A DNA stretch of 64,000 nucleotides from Chrysomallon squamiferum (lineage: Eukaryota > Mollusca > Gastropoda > Neomphalida > Peltospiridae), in contig CM022673.1 of NCBI GenBank assembly GCA_012295275.1, positions 24,544,761-24,608,760 of the forward strand, written 5' to 3'. Both the position numbers and the translations under genes were made by a program. Shown here piece after piece: positions 26,748 to 41,100 of this stretch; within the stretch, counting starts at the first letter, position 1, and the number at the start of each line of letters is the position of its first letter. The notes beneath the pieces are model-generated. The model was not told where the DNA came from and did no database searches. It worked only from the letters and a program-made list of their open reading frames with translations.

Positions 26748-26840
26748 TGTGACACCTCTACTGAACGGTGGCTAGAGGGGAAAAGGAAGTGAATGCACAC
26801 AGTATGCTTATAGAGACTATCAGTCGATAACTTCCGATTA
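26748..26840 (-). promoter_or_regulatory. RPL39 5'UTR with TOP-like start and upstream ETS-type site
   Basis: Reading the minus strand, the 42 nt before the ATG begin CTTCCTTTTCCCCTCT at 26789. A C followed by a long pyrimidine run is the 5' terminal oligopyrimidine signature that puts ribosomal-protein mRNAs under growth-dependent (mTOR/LARP1) translational control. About 40 bp upstream, CGGAAGTT (26836-26829) matches an ETS-type core common in ribosomal-protein promoters. The start site is inferred from the TOP motif. Confidence 0.55.
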
Positions 26841-28372
26841 AACATTGCACTGTGGGATAGACGGCCTTTTTTTTCCTTTTTTATTATTATTTTTTTTAAT
26901 TTATCGTATTTGTTTCTCATAGGTGGTTGCAGCTTTTTACTTTCATAAAAAGCGGAATGCAGCTATGAAAAATGATCGCGTTTAGTTTATTAACCGAATT
27001 TCGAAATATGTCTACGTTAGAAGGGTACAAACAAGTTTACTAAATTAGACATATGCGCTTAAGATACATTGATGTACTAGAAGTAAACCGCACAAAACAG
27101 ATTATTAATTTGTTTAAGTCCAAGGCCTTATGCTTTTATAATTATATGCTTATAAAATATATACTTGTTAGCGTTCACCTGTTTCACATTTCCATATAAT
27201 TATATACCAAATTGACATCTCTCATTTCTGAAAATGTGCCTGTGGTAATTATAGCACATGAAAACCCTGATTTGCCTGTAGTAATATGCATTAACAATAT
27301 AAATAAAAAGAATAAGAATGATTATGCCCACATCTGTTAAGATAAATATGCAGTTATTGCATCCTGAAATATTCTGCATAATTTTTACAATTCAGCGACT
27401 AGTAAAATGATGACCTACAGATTATTTAGCTTTGATTTAACATATGCTGGATAATGGTACAGCCATGTTAGTGTATATGTTTACTTTAAGAATTTAAAAA
27501 AAAAAAAAAATATATATTTTTAGATTCGAAAAAGTCATTTCAGACTGAATAAAAACACTTTCACTTGTTATATATATATATATATATATTCATAGCCTAA
27601 CATACTGTTTATGCAGTTTTATTTTCAAATCTTTTATTTAAATTTTATTTATATTTTAGTGGTTTTATAGTTTTTGTCTTTATATCGGATATCAGTGTTC
27701 TGTATTAATGTTTTCTAGTTCTTTGATATGATAATTTTTATTGTTGTCCCTAAAAACATAAATAAATTCATTGTGAAAAATCTGTTAAAACTATTCTAAG
27801 AACAGTTTTTGAATTCTAAAAGAATGTGACAACCAGAATTGAAACAGTTTTTTTATCTTATTATTGTTAATTTATTCTGAAAAATTACTTGAATGTTGTT
27901 GGGGTTTTTTACCGTTTTTTTTTTTTTTTTTTTTAGGGGATTTTTAGTGGGATAGAATTAATTGTGAATGTATGTATTTCAGTCCCTTTTCAATGAATTT
28001 TTTTATTATTATTAAAAGATTTTTACTATTTATTTGCTTTTTTTATTTTTAAATAGTTTTTATTATTTGTTTACTGTTTTAAAACTTAGATTTAAATATC
28101 GTCTATAACGTTGTTAACAAATTAACAGCTGCAACAGGTTTTTAAAAAAATAAAATAAAATATATATATAACTATATAGATAGACAGAGATTAATAATAA
28201 TCAGACATTCACTTACTGTGACTAATGATATTAAACATGACTTAATAAAAGAAAAGAAAAAACTCTACAGTAAGTATGGTATGTAACCTAAAAATCTGTC
28301 GCGTTTTAATTTTATTTAACAAAAACAAGAATACAGTATTAATAAAATTGATAATGTATTTATTATTATTAT

Positions 28373-28404
<32 letters not shown>

Positions 28405-29378
28405 TTATTATTATTATTATTATTATTATTGCATACAGTTGCGTTTCCTCGTGCCAAAAAGAGCAGCCTAATTACCATAGTGTATGTATGTTGTTTAAAA
28501 TTTGTAATAAAATTCAAGGGAAATAATTTACCTGAGTATATCGTGCCTTTTAACTGTCTTCGTCAATAAAATGGATTATGACAACACAATTTTATACATT
28601 TTAAGTATTTTTTTTATTATTTAAAAATGAGAGTTACTGTAAACGTATAGAGTTACGTTAATTATTTTTTAAATAATAATAATGATAACGAGTAATTATA
28701 ATATTTATAATAAACATGTATATGATTCCTTGCCACACGACAAAGTTCAATCCGCATTTTAGGTAAACCTAAAACACTGTTATGCTGTATAGCAACAAAG
28801 TCGTATTACCACGCAACTGTTAAGTATAATAAAATGGATTACTTATACATTTTAAACAATGTTTATTTAAATATGTTCCTAGTTCTTTAAAAACTGAAAT
28901 ACCTTGTAAAATATAAGGTACAACTGTAGTAATATAATCTAACAAATACTGACCTATTTATCTTCGAGAATTAGACTAAAGCGTTTTTTGGAGTTGTTAG
29001 GCTCAGTGTAAAAAGAATGCTAAATGTAAACAAATTCCAGAATACGAAAGTTATTTCTAAAATGACAATGAAATGTAAATTTGTGTTATTGACAAGTTTT
29101 ATATTTTATAATGTTTTCGTTTAAACTGTAACTTTTTATTTAATACTGGCAAGGCAGTTGCTTGTGATAATATTACAAAGTGCTTTGCTACTGGACAAGT
29201 TTTACTTAAAATAAAGCTCGATAATCAGTATATTATTATATACACCGTTGTTTGTTATTAAACTTTTAAGACTATGACTACAGATATGATTAACTATATG
29301 TTAAATTTGTTACAAAGTTCTTATGAATATACAGTGTTACTTGGTTCTGAATAAATTTAGACTGTGTTACTGAAACTG
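26841..29378. other. Intergenic region between divergent RPL39 and AGBL genes
   Basis: About 2.5 kb of AT-rich DNA lies between the two head-to-head genes. It contains (AT)n at about 27568-27588, poly-T near 27916 and an AGT/ATT trinucleotide tract at about 28361-28430. The AGBL 5'UTR and promoter must lie in the right part if exon 1 is correct. No TATA-box promoter or CpG island was recognised. Confidence 0.45.
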
Positions 29379-31130
29379 ATGCCAACACAATCCAAAATGT
29401 GGTCAGATGATGATTTTGGTTTGGTAAGTGTTTAAGCGACACTTTAGAATTTTACTTTAATAATTTGATCTTATTTAAAAATAAATATATATCATTATTG
29501 GTGGTCATATCTACATATTTCTTTTATTTTTTTATTTCTGTATTCCATTAAGCATATATTTATTTTTCACCTATCATTTCTAATGGATTTTTGATATGAT
29601 ATAATATGTTTGAATAAAAAAAAAATGTGTACATAAATGTTAATTGAAAATAAAAAATATGTATATTTATGTAAAAATGTTGATAGAAAATAAGTTAAAA
29701 AGTAAATAGAATGATGTGCTACTACACTTTATATGCTTTATTTTAATAACTAAATAAAAATGAAAATAAAAAATTGTTAATAAAAGAAGATAAAGGGAGA
29801 ATAGAATATCTAATTAAGGTAAATTGATTCTGCTCATCAGTATATAATAAATTATATAATAAAGCATTTGCTCAGTTTAATTTATATTAGTGACATGAAG
29901 GATGATACTGATATTAAATTTTGAACTGTGTAAATTGTATTGTTTGGTTTGTTCAGTTATTAATGATATTTATTCTCTGAATATGAGCAGTTAAAATTAA
30001 AAAAAACACAAAACAAACAAGTTATTTTTTTACAATCATTTGTTGTTGTATTCAGTAACGTCATTGGATATCTATTCAGTCAGCCAGCTGTTGGAGACCG
30101 AAAATTGATATTTATTAATAAATTCAACTACTATCATAAACAACATAGTTTCTCACAGAGAAACATAATAAAAAACACCATGTTCTGTCTGCAGTCATAT
30201 TTTGCAAAATATTTAGCATTCTAATAAACCTGTTTAAAAAAAAAATTACAACTGAAAAAGTTTAAGTGAAATAAATAAGTTTCATTTCAATCAAACTGAT
30301 CATATCCATATAAATAATAATTATGTACACTTGAACTGTGTTATAAATGTTTATGTTCTGAAAATACAGGCAATATTTTTATATAATATGATCCTTATTT
30401 ACCACCTTTTTTTTTTTCTTTTTTTTTAATCCTTAAAAATGTATGTGTGATCTAATTGTGATCTAATTTCACAATGCTTATTGATATTTGTAAAATATTT
30501 TATCATCAAAATTAAAAAATATGTTGAGTTTGTCTCTTGATATATAACAGTTCTCTCTTCTTCCTTGGGGATATTTATTGAAAATTCAGAATTTATTACT
30601 GAAACAGATACACATGTTTCAGTGAAAGTAATACCATTTTTTATTTCTGTTTTTATATTTTTATTCCTTGTATTTACAGTCTGAATATTGTTTTGTTTTA
30701 TATTATATAATTTTGTCTGTGTGTGTGATTAATATTTTTTTTACTTTATTAAATAAATGTAACTAAATACAAAAATGGCATTATTTTCACCACACCCTGT
30801 ATTAAATAAATTAAATTTATCCCTAATTTATACATTATATATATTTCAAAAGCCATTGTAAATTTTAAAAATATATAATTATCATAAATTTAAATGATCA
30901 CTGAGATCACTTAAATTATTTTATCATTAATAATTTTATTCTGGTATCGCTAAATGACCCCTTCTCCCCAAAACCTCCCCCACTAGAACATGAACCAAGA
31001 AATAAATTAAGTAATGTATTTGATAACAATAACAGTATAGTAGTTTTAAATGTGTGTCTTTATTTGTTATTACAGAATCCATATGAAAGTTTTATGAAGA
31101 AACATCTACGGCACTATGGCTACTTCACAG
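29379..31130 (+). CDS. AGBL2/3-like exons 1 and 2 (N-terminal PYE-FM motif)
   Basis: Exon 1 (29379-29423) encodes [15 protein letters not shown], preceded by an in-frame TAG at 29358-29360 and followed by donor GTAAGT. Exon 2 (31076-31130) encodes [18 protein letters not shown] plus the first base of a Gly or Ala codon, with acceptor TTACAG and donor GTTAGT. The second block is the conserved N-terminal motif of AGBL2. It links these exons, 17 kb upstream of the next clear one, to the carboxypeptidase gene. Confidence 0.75.
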
Positions 31131-31774
31131 GTTAGTTTTCCATGTAATATTTAACTGTTGATTATTATTTATAAGTTATCATTGTTTCAATTATTGCTAA
31201 AATCACTTTTATTAAAAACTGTAAAAAGAAATATTGTTTAAACTCTTATCGTGTCTAGCTGTTTCTGTTTTAAAGAAAATCTCACTCTTACTAATGATAC
31301 ATGTAGTAGCAAGGAATGCTGCATGAATAAGTATTGGATATGCAATAATGATTACAAGAAATTATAATATTTTATTTTTAAATCAGAATGTTATAAACTG
31401 ATAAGAGTAAGATTCGTGGTAACTTGAAGTTCTCTTTAATTTGATTCATCATACATTCATTAGATGAAACCCATTCTGATATTAATAAGTAAGTTAATTT
31501 TAACTATTATCAAACTATCAGGCTATTCAAAAATAACTAGAAAGAATTTACTTTATTTGGAAGTAAAGGAGTCTCTTATAGAAAACATCGACTGATAAAT
31601 TGTAGAAATAACTTACTTTATTTGGATTTTTCATGTTATTTTAGTTTTGTTTAATATTAACTAAACATTCATTTTATTTTTATAATAATGATGATGATTA
31701 GTATAGTACATAGTAACTGAAAACAACACTAAAAATGAATTATTGTAGTTATTATAATTATTGTTATTGTCATA

Positions 31775-31838
<64 letters not shown>

Positions 31839-34800
31839 TTTGATAATAGTTTCTCTAACTTCCTTTGCAATACATTATTATTAAAGACTTACTGTTTGGT
31901 CTCACATGGGAAAAAATGTTGTTCTTGTAATATTTCATACCAACATTTTATGTTTGACTGTCTTCTGATTCTTAAGCATATCCTCCAAACTAAAACATTG
32001 CCATCATTTCTTATAACTAAAACCCCAGTTAAACAGGTTTGAATAGTTCATCATATACAGCAATACAGAATATGCCTAACTGAAACATTTCCATGTAACA
32101 CCATGTATACTGGGTTTTTTCTGGCTTTGAAATGTCCCAGGTATGGGCTCTGCACCAACTCATTAGTTGGCTTGAAGCATTTCATAAACTCTGTGAGCTG
32201 TATGATCATTAGCACCATTGTAAGTTAATTTGCTTTACCTGAATACTCTTTCATGTTTGGCAGTAAATCAAACAGATACAACAAAATAATAATAATAATG
32301 ATCATGATTAGCACTGAGAAGTCTGGAAACTGTTGTTTAAAGAATTGAATCACAACTGAAAAATTACAAAGAAACAGAGATGTTAACATTTGTGCCACAC
32401 CTAGTGAAATACACTTGACAGATTTTACTTTTCTAAATGATTCCAGAATTTGTGTCTTTCACCAGAAAGTTATGAGTATTTTTTGCAAGCGGAATTTTAC
32501 TAAATAACTGAAATTATACTCTCTTATTTTCAAATTTATAGTTATGAATGTTACATAAAAAAAAAAAAAATGATTTGAAGTAAGGGAATTTTTCCGTTTG
32601 CTGATTCTTAGAATTGTTTACGTAAAAATAATGACTTTATAATTATTTTTGTTAAATGTATTTATAATTTTTTTATAACATTTCAATGAAATATATTTAC
32701 AAAGACTGGTTTAGATATATCTTATTCTAGTTTTTTTGTGTCATGTTTGTGTGTGAGTTTCTACTATAAATATAATTATACCGTTGTTTTTTCTTAATGG
32801 TATAATTTCTTTTAGAGTTCTGTAACAACAATCAAACTCAATTGCTGAAAAAAAAAAAAATCATCTCACATTGTGTGATATTAAATAACAAGAAGGAACC
32901 AAATAGGTTATCAAACGCAACAAATCCTTAATAAAACTGTTGGCTATGCAATATTAACCATAAATGAATGACCCAGTCGTAATATGCAAGTATTAAACGC
33001 TTTATTCTCATAGCAGCTTGTTGATAAGCTCTTTTTCCTCTGGTTTGACAATTCATTGCTTGTGGTCCTATGTCTGCGAAGATAAGCAGATTAATGTATA
33101 GTACTTGCTGGATTGTAAAGATAATTTAACAACAGTTTGTTTCCCAGTACAATAGAGGCACCAGTGTTTAGTGTGTGTGGTTGAAACCTTTAACACCATG
33201 CTTGGCTGCAATTCTACAGTTACCAGACATTTGCATTTGAACAATGAAGGATTACATTTCAATACTGACTAGGAAAATTATGCTATTTACTGTAAGGAGT
33301 TTGGCAATTTCTGTGCAGAATGTATTTATTTCTGATTATTAAATCACCCATTATTGATCATTCTAAAACATTTTGACAGAAAAAAATAAATAAATAAAAA
33401 AAATTGGATGGATACTTTTGGATATACTGGATACCCTCAGGAAGTTGACCTTTCTTTTAGACCAAAACCTCAGCTGACTATAGGTTTGTCATTAAATTAA
33501 TTTCATGTTTCAAATTAATTATGTCTTAACTTGTTAAGATATTTAGGAATCTCAGCTACCTGTAAAATAGCTGTGTTGTGTGTGACACTGCATATAGAAA
33601 TAGAAAATAATTTATGATTTCTTTTAAAGACTTAAACATAACCAGTTGTATTTGAAAAAATATAATTTATGTGATATATTATTTACCTCAAATGATAAGC
33701 AGTATATATATATATTTATCATTTGAAAAATTATTTACCTCAAATGATAAGCAGTATGTATGTATATACATACAAACATACATACATACATACATACATA
33801 CATACATACATACATACATACATACATACATACATACATACATACATACATACATACAAATATATCGGATATGAGTCAGTTTAATTTAATTAATTTATTA
33901 CAAATGACAATTGAACTGTACTGAATTTCTTTTATTGAATTTACTGAATTAGTTTCACTGAACTGTACTGAATTTCTTTTATTGAATTTACTGAATTAGT
34001 TTCATTGAACTGTCCTGAATTTCTTTTATTGAATTTATTGAATTAGTTTTCTCCATTAATCTTTGCAGTGTATTAACAAAGAGTTTGTGGGTGGGGGTGG
34101 GTTTATTATTATTATTTTTTTTTTTTATTATTTTTTTTTTTAATGTATTTGGGTATTTTTTGTTTGTTTTTTTATTATTTTAGTTTTTGGGGTATTGTTA
34201 TTTTATATATATATATACTTTTTTACTGAAACAAATTTAGGTTTATTTAGCTACTAAATACCTGTTTTATTTAGCTGCCGTATTTCTTTTATTGAATTTA
34301 TTGAATTTGTATCATTGAACTATACTGAATTTCTTTGATTGAATTTACTGATTTTTTTTTTATTGAACTGTACTGAATTTCTTTTATTGAATTTACTGAA
34401 TTTCTTTTATTGAATTTATTGAATTAGTTTCATTGAACTGTACTGAATTTCTTTTATTGAATTTATTGAATTAGTTTCATTGAACTGTACTGAATTTCTT
34501 TTATTGAATTTACTGAATTAGTTTCACTGAACTGTACTGAATTTCTTTTATTGAATTTATTTAATTAGTTTCATTGAACTGTCCTGAATTTCTTTTATTG
34601 AATTTATTGAATTAGTTTCATTGAACTGTCCTGAATTTCTTTTATTGAATTTATTGAATTAGTTTCATTGAACTGTACTGAATTTCTTTTATTGAATTTA
34701 TTGAATTAGTTTCATTGAACTGTACTGAATTTCTTTTATTGAATTTATTGAATTAGTTTCATTGAACTGTACTGAATTTCTGTTTTATTGAACTGTCCTG

Positions 34801-37435
34801 AATTTCTTTTACTGAATTTACTTTTGTTGAATTTGTTTTACTGAATTTATTTTACTGAATTTACTGAATTTGTTTTACTGAATTTACTGAATTTGTTTTA
34901 CTGAATTTACTGAATTTCTTTTATTGAATTGTACTGAATTTGTTTTTTTATTTGTTTTTTTATATATATATATACTTTTTTACTGAAACAAATTTAGGTT
35001 TATTTAGCTACTAAATACCTGTTTTATTTAGCTGCCGTATTTCTTTTATTGAATTTATTGAATTTGTATCATTGAACTATACTGAATTTCTTTGATTGAA
35101 TTTACTGATTTTTTTTTATTGAACTGTACTGAATTTCTTTTATTGAATTTACTGAATTTCTTTTATTGAATTTATTGAATTAGTTTCATTGAACTGTACT
35201 GAATTTCTTTTATTGAATTTATTGAATTAGTTTCATTGAACTGTACTGAATTTCTTTTATTGAATTTACTGAATTAGTTTCACTGAACTGTACTGAATTT
35301 CTTTTATTGAATTTATTTAATTAGTTTCATTGAACTGTCCTGAATTTCTTTTATTGAATTTATTGAATTAGTTTCATTGAACTGTCCTGAATTTTTTTAT
35401 TGAATTTATTGAATTAGTTTCATTGAACTGTACTGAATTTCTTTTATTGAATTTATTGAATTAGTTTCATTGAACTGTACTGAATTTCTTTTATTGAATT
35501 TATTGAATTAGTTTCATTGAACTGTACTGAATTTCTGTTTTATTGAACTGTCCTGAATTTCTTTTACTGAATTTACTGAATTTGTTGAATTTGTTTTACT
35601 GAATTTATTTTACTGAATTTACTGAATTTGTTTTACTGAATTTACTGAATTTGTTTTACTGAATTTACTGAATTTCTTTTATTGAATTGTACTGAATTTG
35701 TTTTTTTATTGAACTTTACCAAAATATTTCATTTTTATTCAGCCATACTGAATTTGTGTTTCAAATATTTTTCTTTCACAAATGTTTATTTAAAATGTTT
35801 GTAATTTTAGGCCGGAATCAAAGCTTTCGTAATGCATTCCAGCCCTATCATGAATGGGAAAAACTACGGGTACGACCTCAACTCAAGTGACTCACCTTCT
35901 GACTCAGATGATGATAAAGATACTCAAGGTAATCATTTCTTGTCACTACAATATACCCTTAGTGATACAAACAGCTGGCACAAACACAAGTGCATGCTTC
36001 CAAATTAGTTTGATTTGATTTGCTGACCAATGTTTTCTAAAAATAAAGTCTGACAATAAAACAACATTTGTAAAAGATGTTGTAGAAGTATTTATCTGTG
36101 CAGTCTTTGATACACTGAGGATCTGGAAGATTTGCATTGATTTACTTGTACACAACGTCTTTAAAAAAAAAAAAAAAAACGGAAAAAAATATCTGATTCC
36201 ATAATTGTTATTATTTGTCATCTTTCAGTATCAGAAAATATAACTCAGAAGCATATGTAAATAAATTTAGGCCTTTTAATATATATATCCTAACATACAC
36301 TTAAAATACTTTTCTAAAATTTATTTTTTATATATTAATTGATTTATTTACTTTTATTTTTTTAGTGTTTTTTTTTTGTTTGTTTTTGTTGTTTTTAAAT
36401 TGTTTCTATATATTTTATTTTATGTAATTCTTAATTTTATTTTTATTATTAAATTATTTTTCCCCCTTAGGTTTTTAAATTTTTTTTTTTTTTTTTTTTT
36501 ACTTATTATTATTAGTAGTAGTAGTAGTATTAGTATTATTCAATTAGATTCATCTTCATAATTTATTATTATTATTTATAATTAGCTAAAACAAAAGAAA
36601 ACCCTGAAACATTTTTTATATTTTCATTATTTTACATTTATTTGTCATTTAATAAGTTGTCTTAATCATCATAATCCATCTGCTAAATTCTGTACTGATA
36701 AATAAACAATTAGATTTAATCTTAACAATCAAATATTAAAACAACATAAAATTCTAATTTTTAGTTAGGATATTCATGTCAGTATTATCAGCGAACCACA
36801 TCTGCATCCAAAAGACTATTAGACATTTTTAAAATTACTTTTATAATTAAAAGCATTATTGTGTATCAGTGGTAATTTTTAAAATGATTATCTTAGTAAA
36901 ATAAAATAAAAACTATTTTTAGTAATTAGTCTGATTTTAGATATTGTGAATAACTTTTTAAAATGCAACAAGAAGAATGAACTAGTCGCACAGTAATTTT
37001 AATTATCCATTTAAAGTAGCTGATTATTTCTTGACCTATAAACAAATACCTATTGTACAAACTTATTGGTGCAATGAATTAATTTTAGCATATCTAGTAA
37101 CAAGTTGTATTTGCCTATTTTGAATTTAAAAAAAAATATATTAAATTCCATGGATGAAAAGGTCCATTCTTTTAAGTTAAATAAGACTATGAAAGACTCT
37201 TATCATAAATATTTATTTCTGTATATTAGTATGTTAATGATACTTGTGAATTCAAGAGAACATGTATATCGAACAGGTAATTATTAAACTATACTGTATG
37301 AGCAGGTGTTCCTTTCTATTGTTATATTTGACCTGTTTTATGAACCAGTGATTAAATATCCTGTTGAAAACAGATCTACACAATACATTTAATTATATCA
37401 ATACTTGGTAATATATGCAGCTAATAGACATATTT

Positions 37436-37486
<51 letters not shown>

Positions 37487-38105
37487 CTGATTTTACATTG
37501 TACAAGAAAATAAAATCGAAAAAAGAAATCAAAGAAGATATGAAATGGATTTTAAAATAAGCAACACATACATTATATGGCATAAACTGAGTGGGTGTGT
37601 TTTAACTCACTGATCAGAGAGCAGGGTGAGGTGTGATTAGTCACAGGATTGCTAAATGAAACATGAAGAATATTTTAAATGTTTAGTTTCTCTAGTGATA
37701 AGCTGTTAAAAGACTTTTCGTTGTATTTATTAACCTATTATATTAACGTACTTAACATTATAATTTTTGAAAACTGACAGCAATCAAATGCAATAATAAA
37801 AATGTATGTGTTTTTCAGGAATTATATGTATTATAATTATATGTGTTACAACATTTCATTCAAATGTTTTCATAAAAGAATAACTAATTTTGTATCTGAA
37901 ATATAAGTATTTCTGTTGAACATACAGAGCATCTTCAGTTTACTAAAGTAAATATTAGTCAAGTGTTGTTTCAGCCAGTCTAAGCATGCTGTAGATAAAA
38001 ATGATTACTTCAGCTGATAGTGTAATGTTTGTATTTCTGTCAGAATATGACATTTTAATATAAACATTTAATATAAACATTTTAAAAGACTGTCTTTTTT
38101 CAAAA

Positions 38106-38165
<60 letters not shown>

Positions 38166-41100
38166 CATGCACACACACACAAACACACATTCAAATCCCA
38201 TATATATATATATACACACACATACATGTACACAGTTGTACCTCAATATACGAGTGATTAGCAGCTGCCTGGTCGATTTTTTGCTTTGAGTTGCGGCTAA
38301 TATCCGAGTTATGAGCAAGCTCAAACTACTCTGTCGCTAACTGGTGCAATGAACAATAGAACATCTGCCCAGCATCCTCGATCTAACCTGTTATTTCACC
38401 ATGGAAACATCCCTGTTTTGTGCAGTAGTTTGCCAAATTTCCATGGATCCTAAGAAAGTGGACTGTGCTGAGAAGAACAAGTGGATGATGTACATTGAAG
38501 TAAAGCATGAAATCATAGAAAAACATGAGTGTGGTGTGCATATAGTCAAAATGGCTAGGCAGTATGAGCATAGTACTTCTACGATATGTACCATACTGAA
38601 GCAGAAGGAGTCAGTAAAAGCTATAACTCCAGCCAAAGGCATTAAAATAATTTCTCAGCTGCAGACCTCTGTCCATGAAAAGATGGAGAAACCCTAACCA
38701 TGCACACTTTACAAAACCAGTTTATTTCTTTACATTCTCTTTTATTTTGTTTTTATACAATATTTGTTATTTATACATACATTTTAATTATTTAAAAACA
38801 CGTTACAAAAAATTGGGGTGATTTCTGGGGGGCTGGAACAGATTAATGGTATTTCAATTAATTTCATTTGGTAAAATTGATTTGGTATACAAGCAGATTG
38901 AGTTACAAGCTCAGTCACAGAATGAATTAAACTTGTAAGTCAAGGTCCCACTGTGTGTATATAGATAGATAGATAGATAGATAGATACACAGAGCCACAC
39001 ACAACAGATATAACACATACACACATACACACACACACACTATTTGGATAATCATTTAACAATATTTGAAGATATTTTCTCAAAATTAATAATTTGCAGA
39101 TATTTTTGACATATTATAATTATAATCAATATATTAAAAAAAAAGCTTTTGTGCTTTTGTTACTAGTTGTGTTTTGGAAAGAAATCTATGATCTGATCAT
39201 GAAATGTTCTAAAATAGCATTATTATTATTTGTCAAAATAATTCCATTTTATTGTGGGAAATGTTAATTATAAAACCATTTGTCTGGTCTTCATAGGTGC
39301 CACTAATTTGAATGCATCAAATTATTAGGTTTTTATTTTACAACAAACTGATAACAAAACAAAATGAGACAAGAGTTGTGGCCCTTTATTTTACCTTCTT
39401 TTATGAAGTAACCAGATCATAATGGTGTGACAGATAAATAAACAAATTCAGATTATTCCTATTTTGTAAATAAAAAAAAAACAGAAATATAACAAATCAT
39501 ATGAAGCATGTAGCTTAGTAAGTATTCCATACATAAAAATATGGAAAAAGTTTTTAAAATATATTCATGTATGTTTCTGAAAATGTGTCGTGTGTCTTTC
39601 TGTGTGTATGTGTATGTGATACAATATTTTATTACAAGAAAGTGGTAATGTAGTTTTCATAAAATGGTCAGACAGGATAGTTTTGCAACAGATGCTTCTT
39701 TCCAATTAACATTAGTTATTAGATCAATTTGCAGTAGAATGATGAAGTTTTGTTTTTAAAGTATGTTTGAACCAGTTTGTTTTGTGAGGTTATAATACAT
39801 CCAAAAAATAATTGCCTTTAGATAAATGTAATTAATTATTGTTTTTGTTTTATTTTTATCTTTTCCACATGAAAATATATTCTGGTATAGTATTCTGCTT
39901 TGAAAACAAGAGTTAGTTTAATACTAGTTTTGTAGAACCATGCAGACATAATTACACTATATATTCAGCTGACAATTTAATGTGAATATTTATTTCTATT
40001 TATATTTCTTGTATTAACCTCCATGTTTTGTGAGATGTACTCAATAGTTAACAAGATATCAAACATGGCAGGTTGTAAGATCAGATTTTTCATTATGTCT
40101 ACTTCATTACTTTCCCAATATAACCAGAACCCTGCAACCTGTTTATCAAACATTTTCTTGTCCTGTCTATGAAAAATAACAATCCACAAAATGATTGACC
40201 AAGTTTTCTCATTTTTATGTTTCTTAAAAAAAAAAAAAAATTGGTTTTCAGTCCTAATAAGTTCATAAAAAAAATGTTTTAACTTGTTGTTAATGAAACA
40301 TTTATCAATTCCTGCCTTTCATGTATCTGTTAGTACCGTTTCCAAGCATTTTAATGAATCATTTATTTTATTCCTGGTTGTTCTGTATTTCTTCGTCATC
40401 TTTCACAGTCAAGGGTCAGTCACAGATATTCATCAGTGGAACAAAACACAGCAGAGTTCATTCATGTTTGTTTTAATCAACTTGCTGAGAACAGTTATTT
40501 CTGAATGACTGTATATTTACCGACAACACTGTGAATAGGTGCACGATCTGAAAGCGGTTACTCTTGTCCTTAGAAACATGTAATCCCTGTTCTTTTTTTT
40601 TCAAGCTCTCATCTCAAGGGTATTTCAGCTGAGTAGCTGTGGACAAAGGTACACTGACCGTGTGTATAGGACAAATCCAAGCTCATTCCACATGAATTAT
40701 TAAACAACACGCTGAGATTGCGTTTGATCGGAGTTGTGCCTGTTGTTGTATCACCAGGCTTGTAAACCCCAAACTCATGGTGCAGAGTGGCTGGATGATA
40801 CAACCCGAGGATTACAATGTATTCTTAGTCAATGAGTATCTTCAGAAACGCTGTTTTATTTTAGCAACAAAATGGCAAAATGGATTACACATTTACAGAC
40901 CACCATACTGACAAAAAACTCGAATATTTCGACTTTCTTCAACTTAAAATTAATTGGGCAGGTAAGCAGTGGTTTGTTGGACTTTTGTTTCTACATTTCA
41001 GTTTACAAACTAATGTTCTTCTACAATAAAAATCGGTCCTGATTTGAGGGTTCTTGCAGTAAAATATCTTACTTTGGTTTACTCTTCATTAAAACATTCA

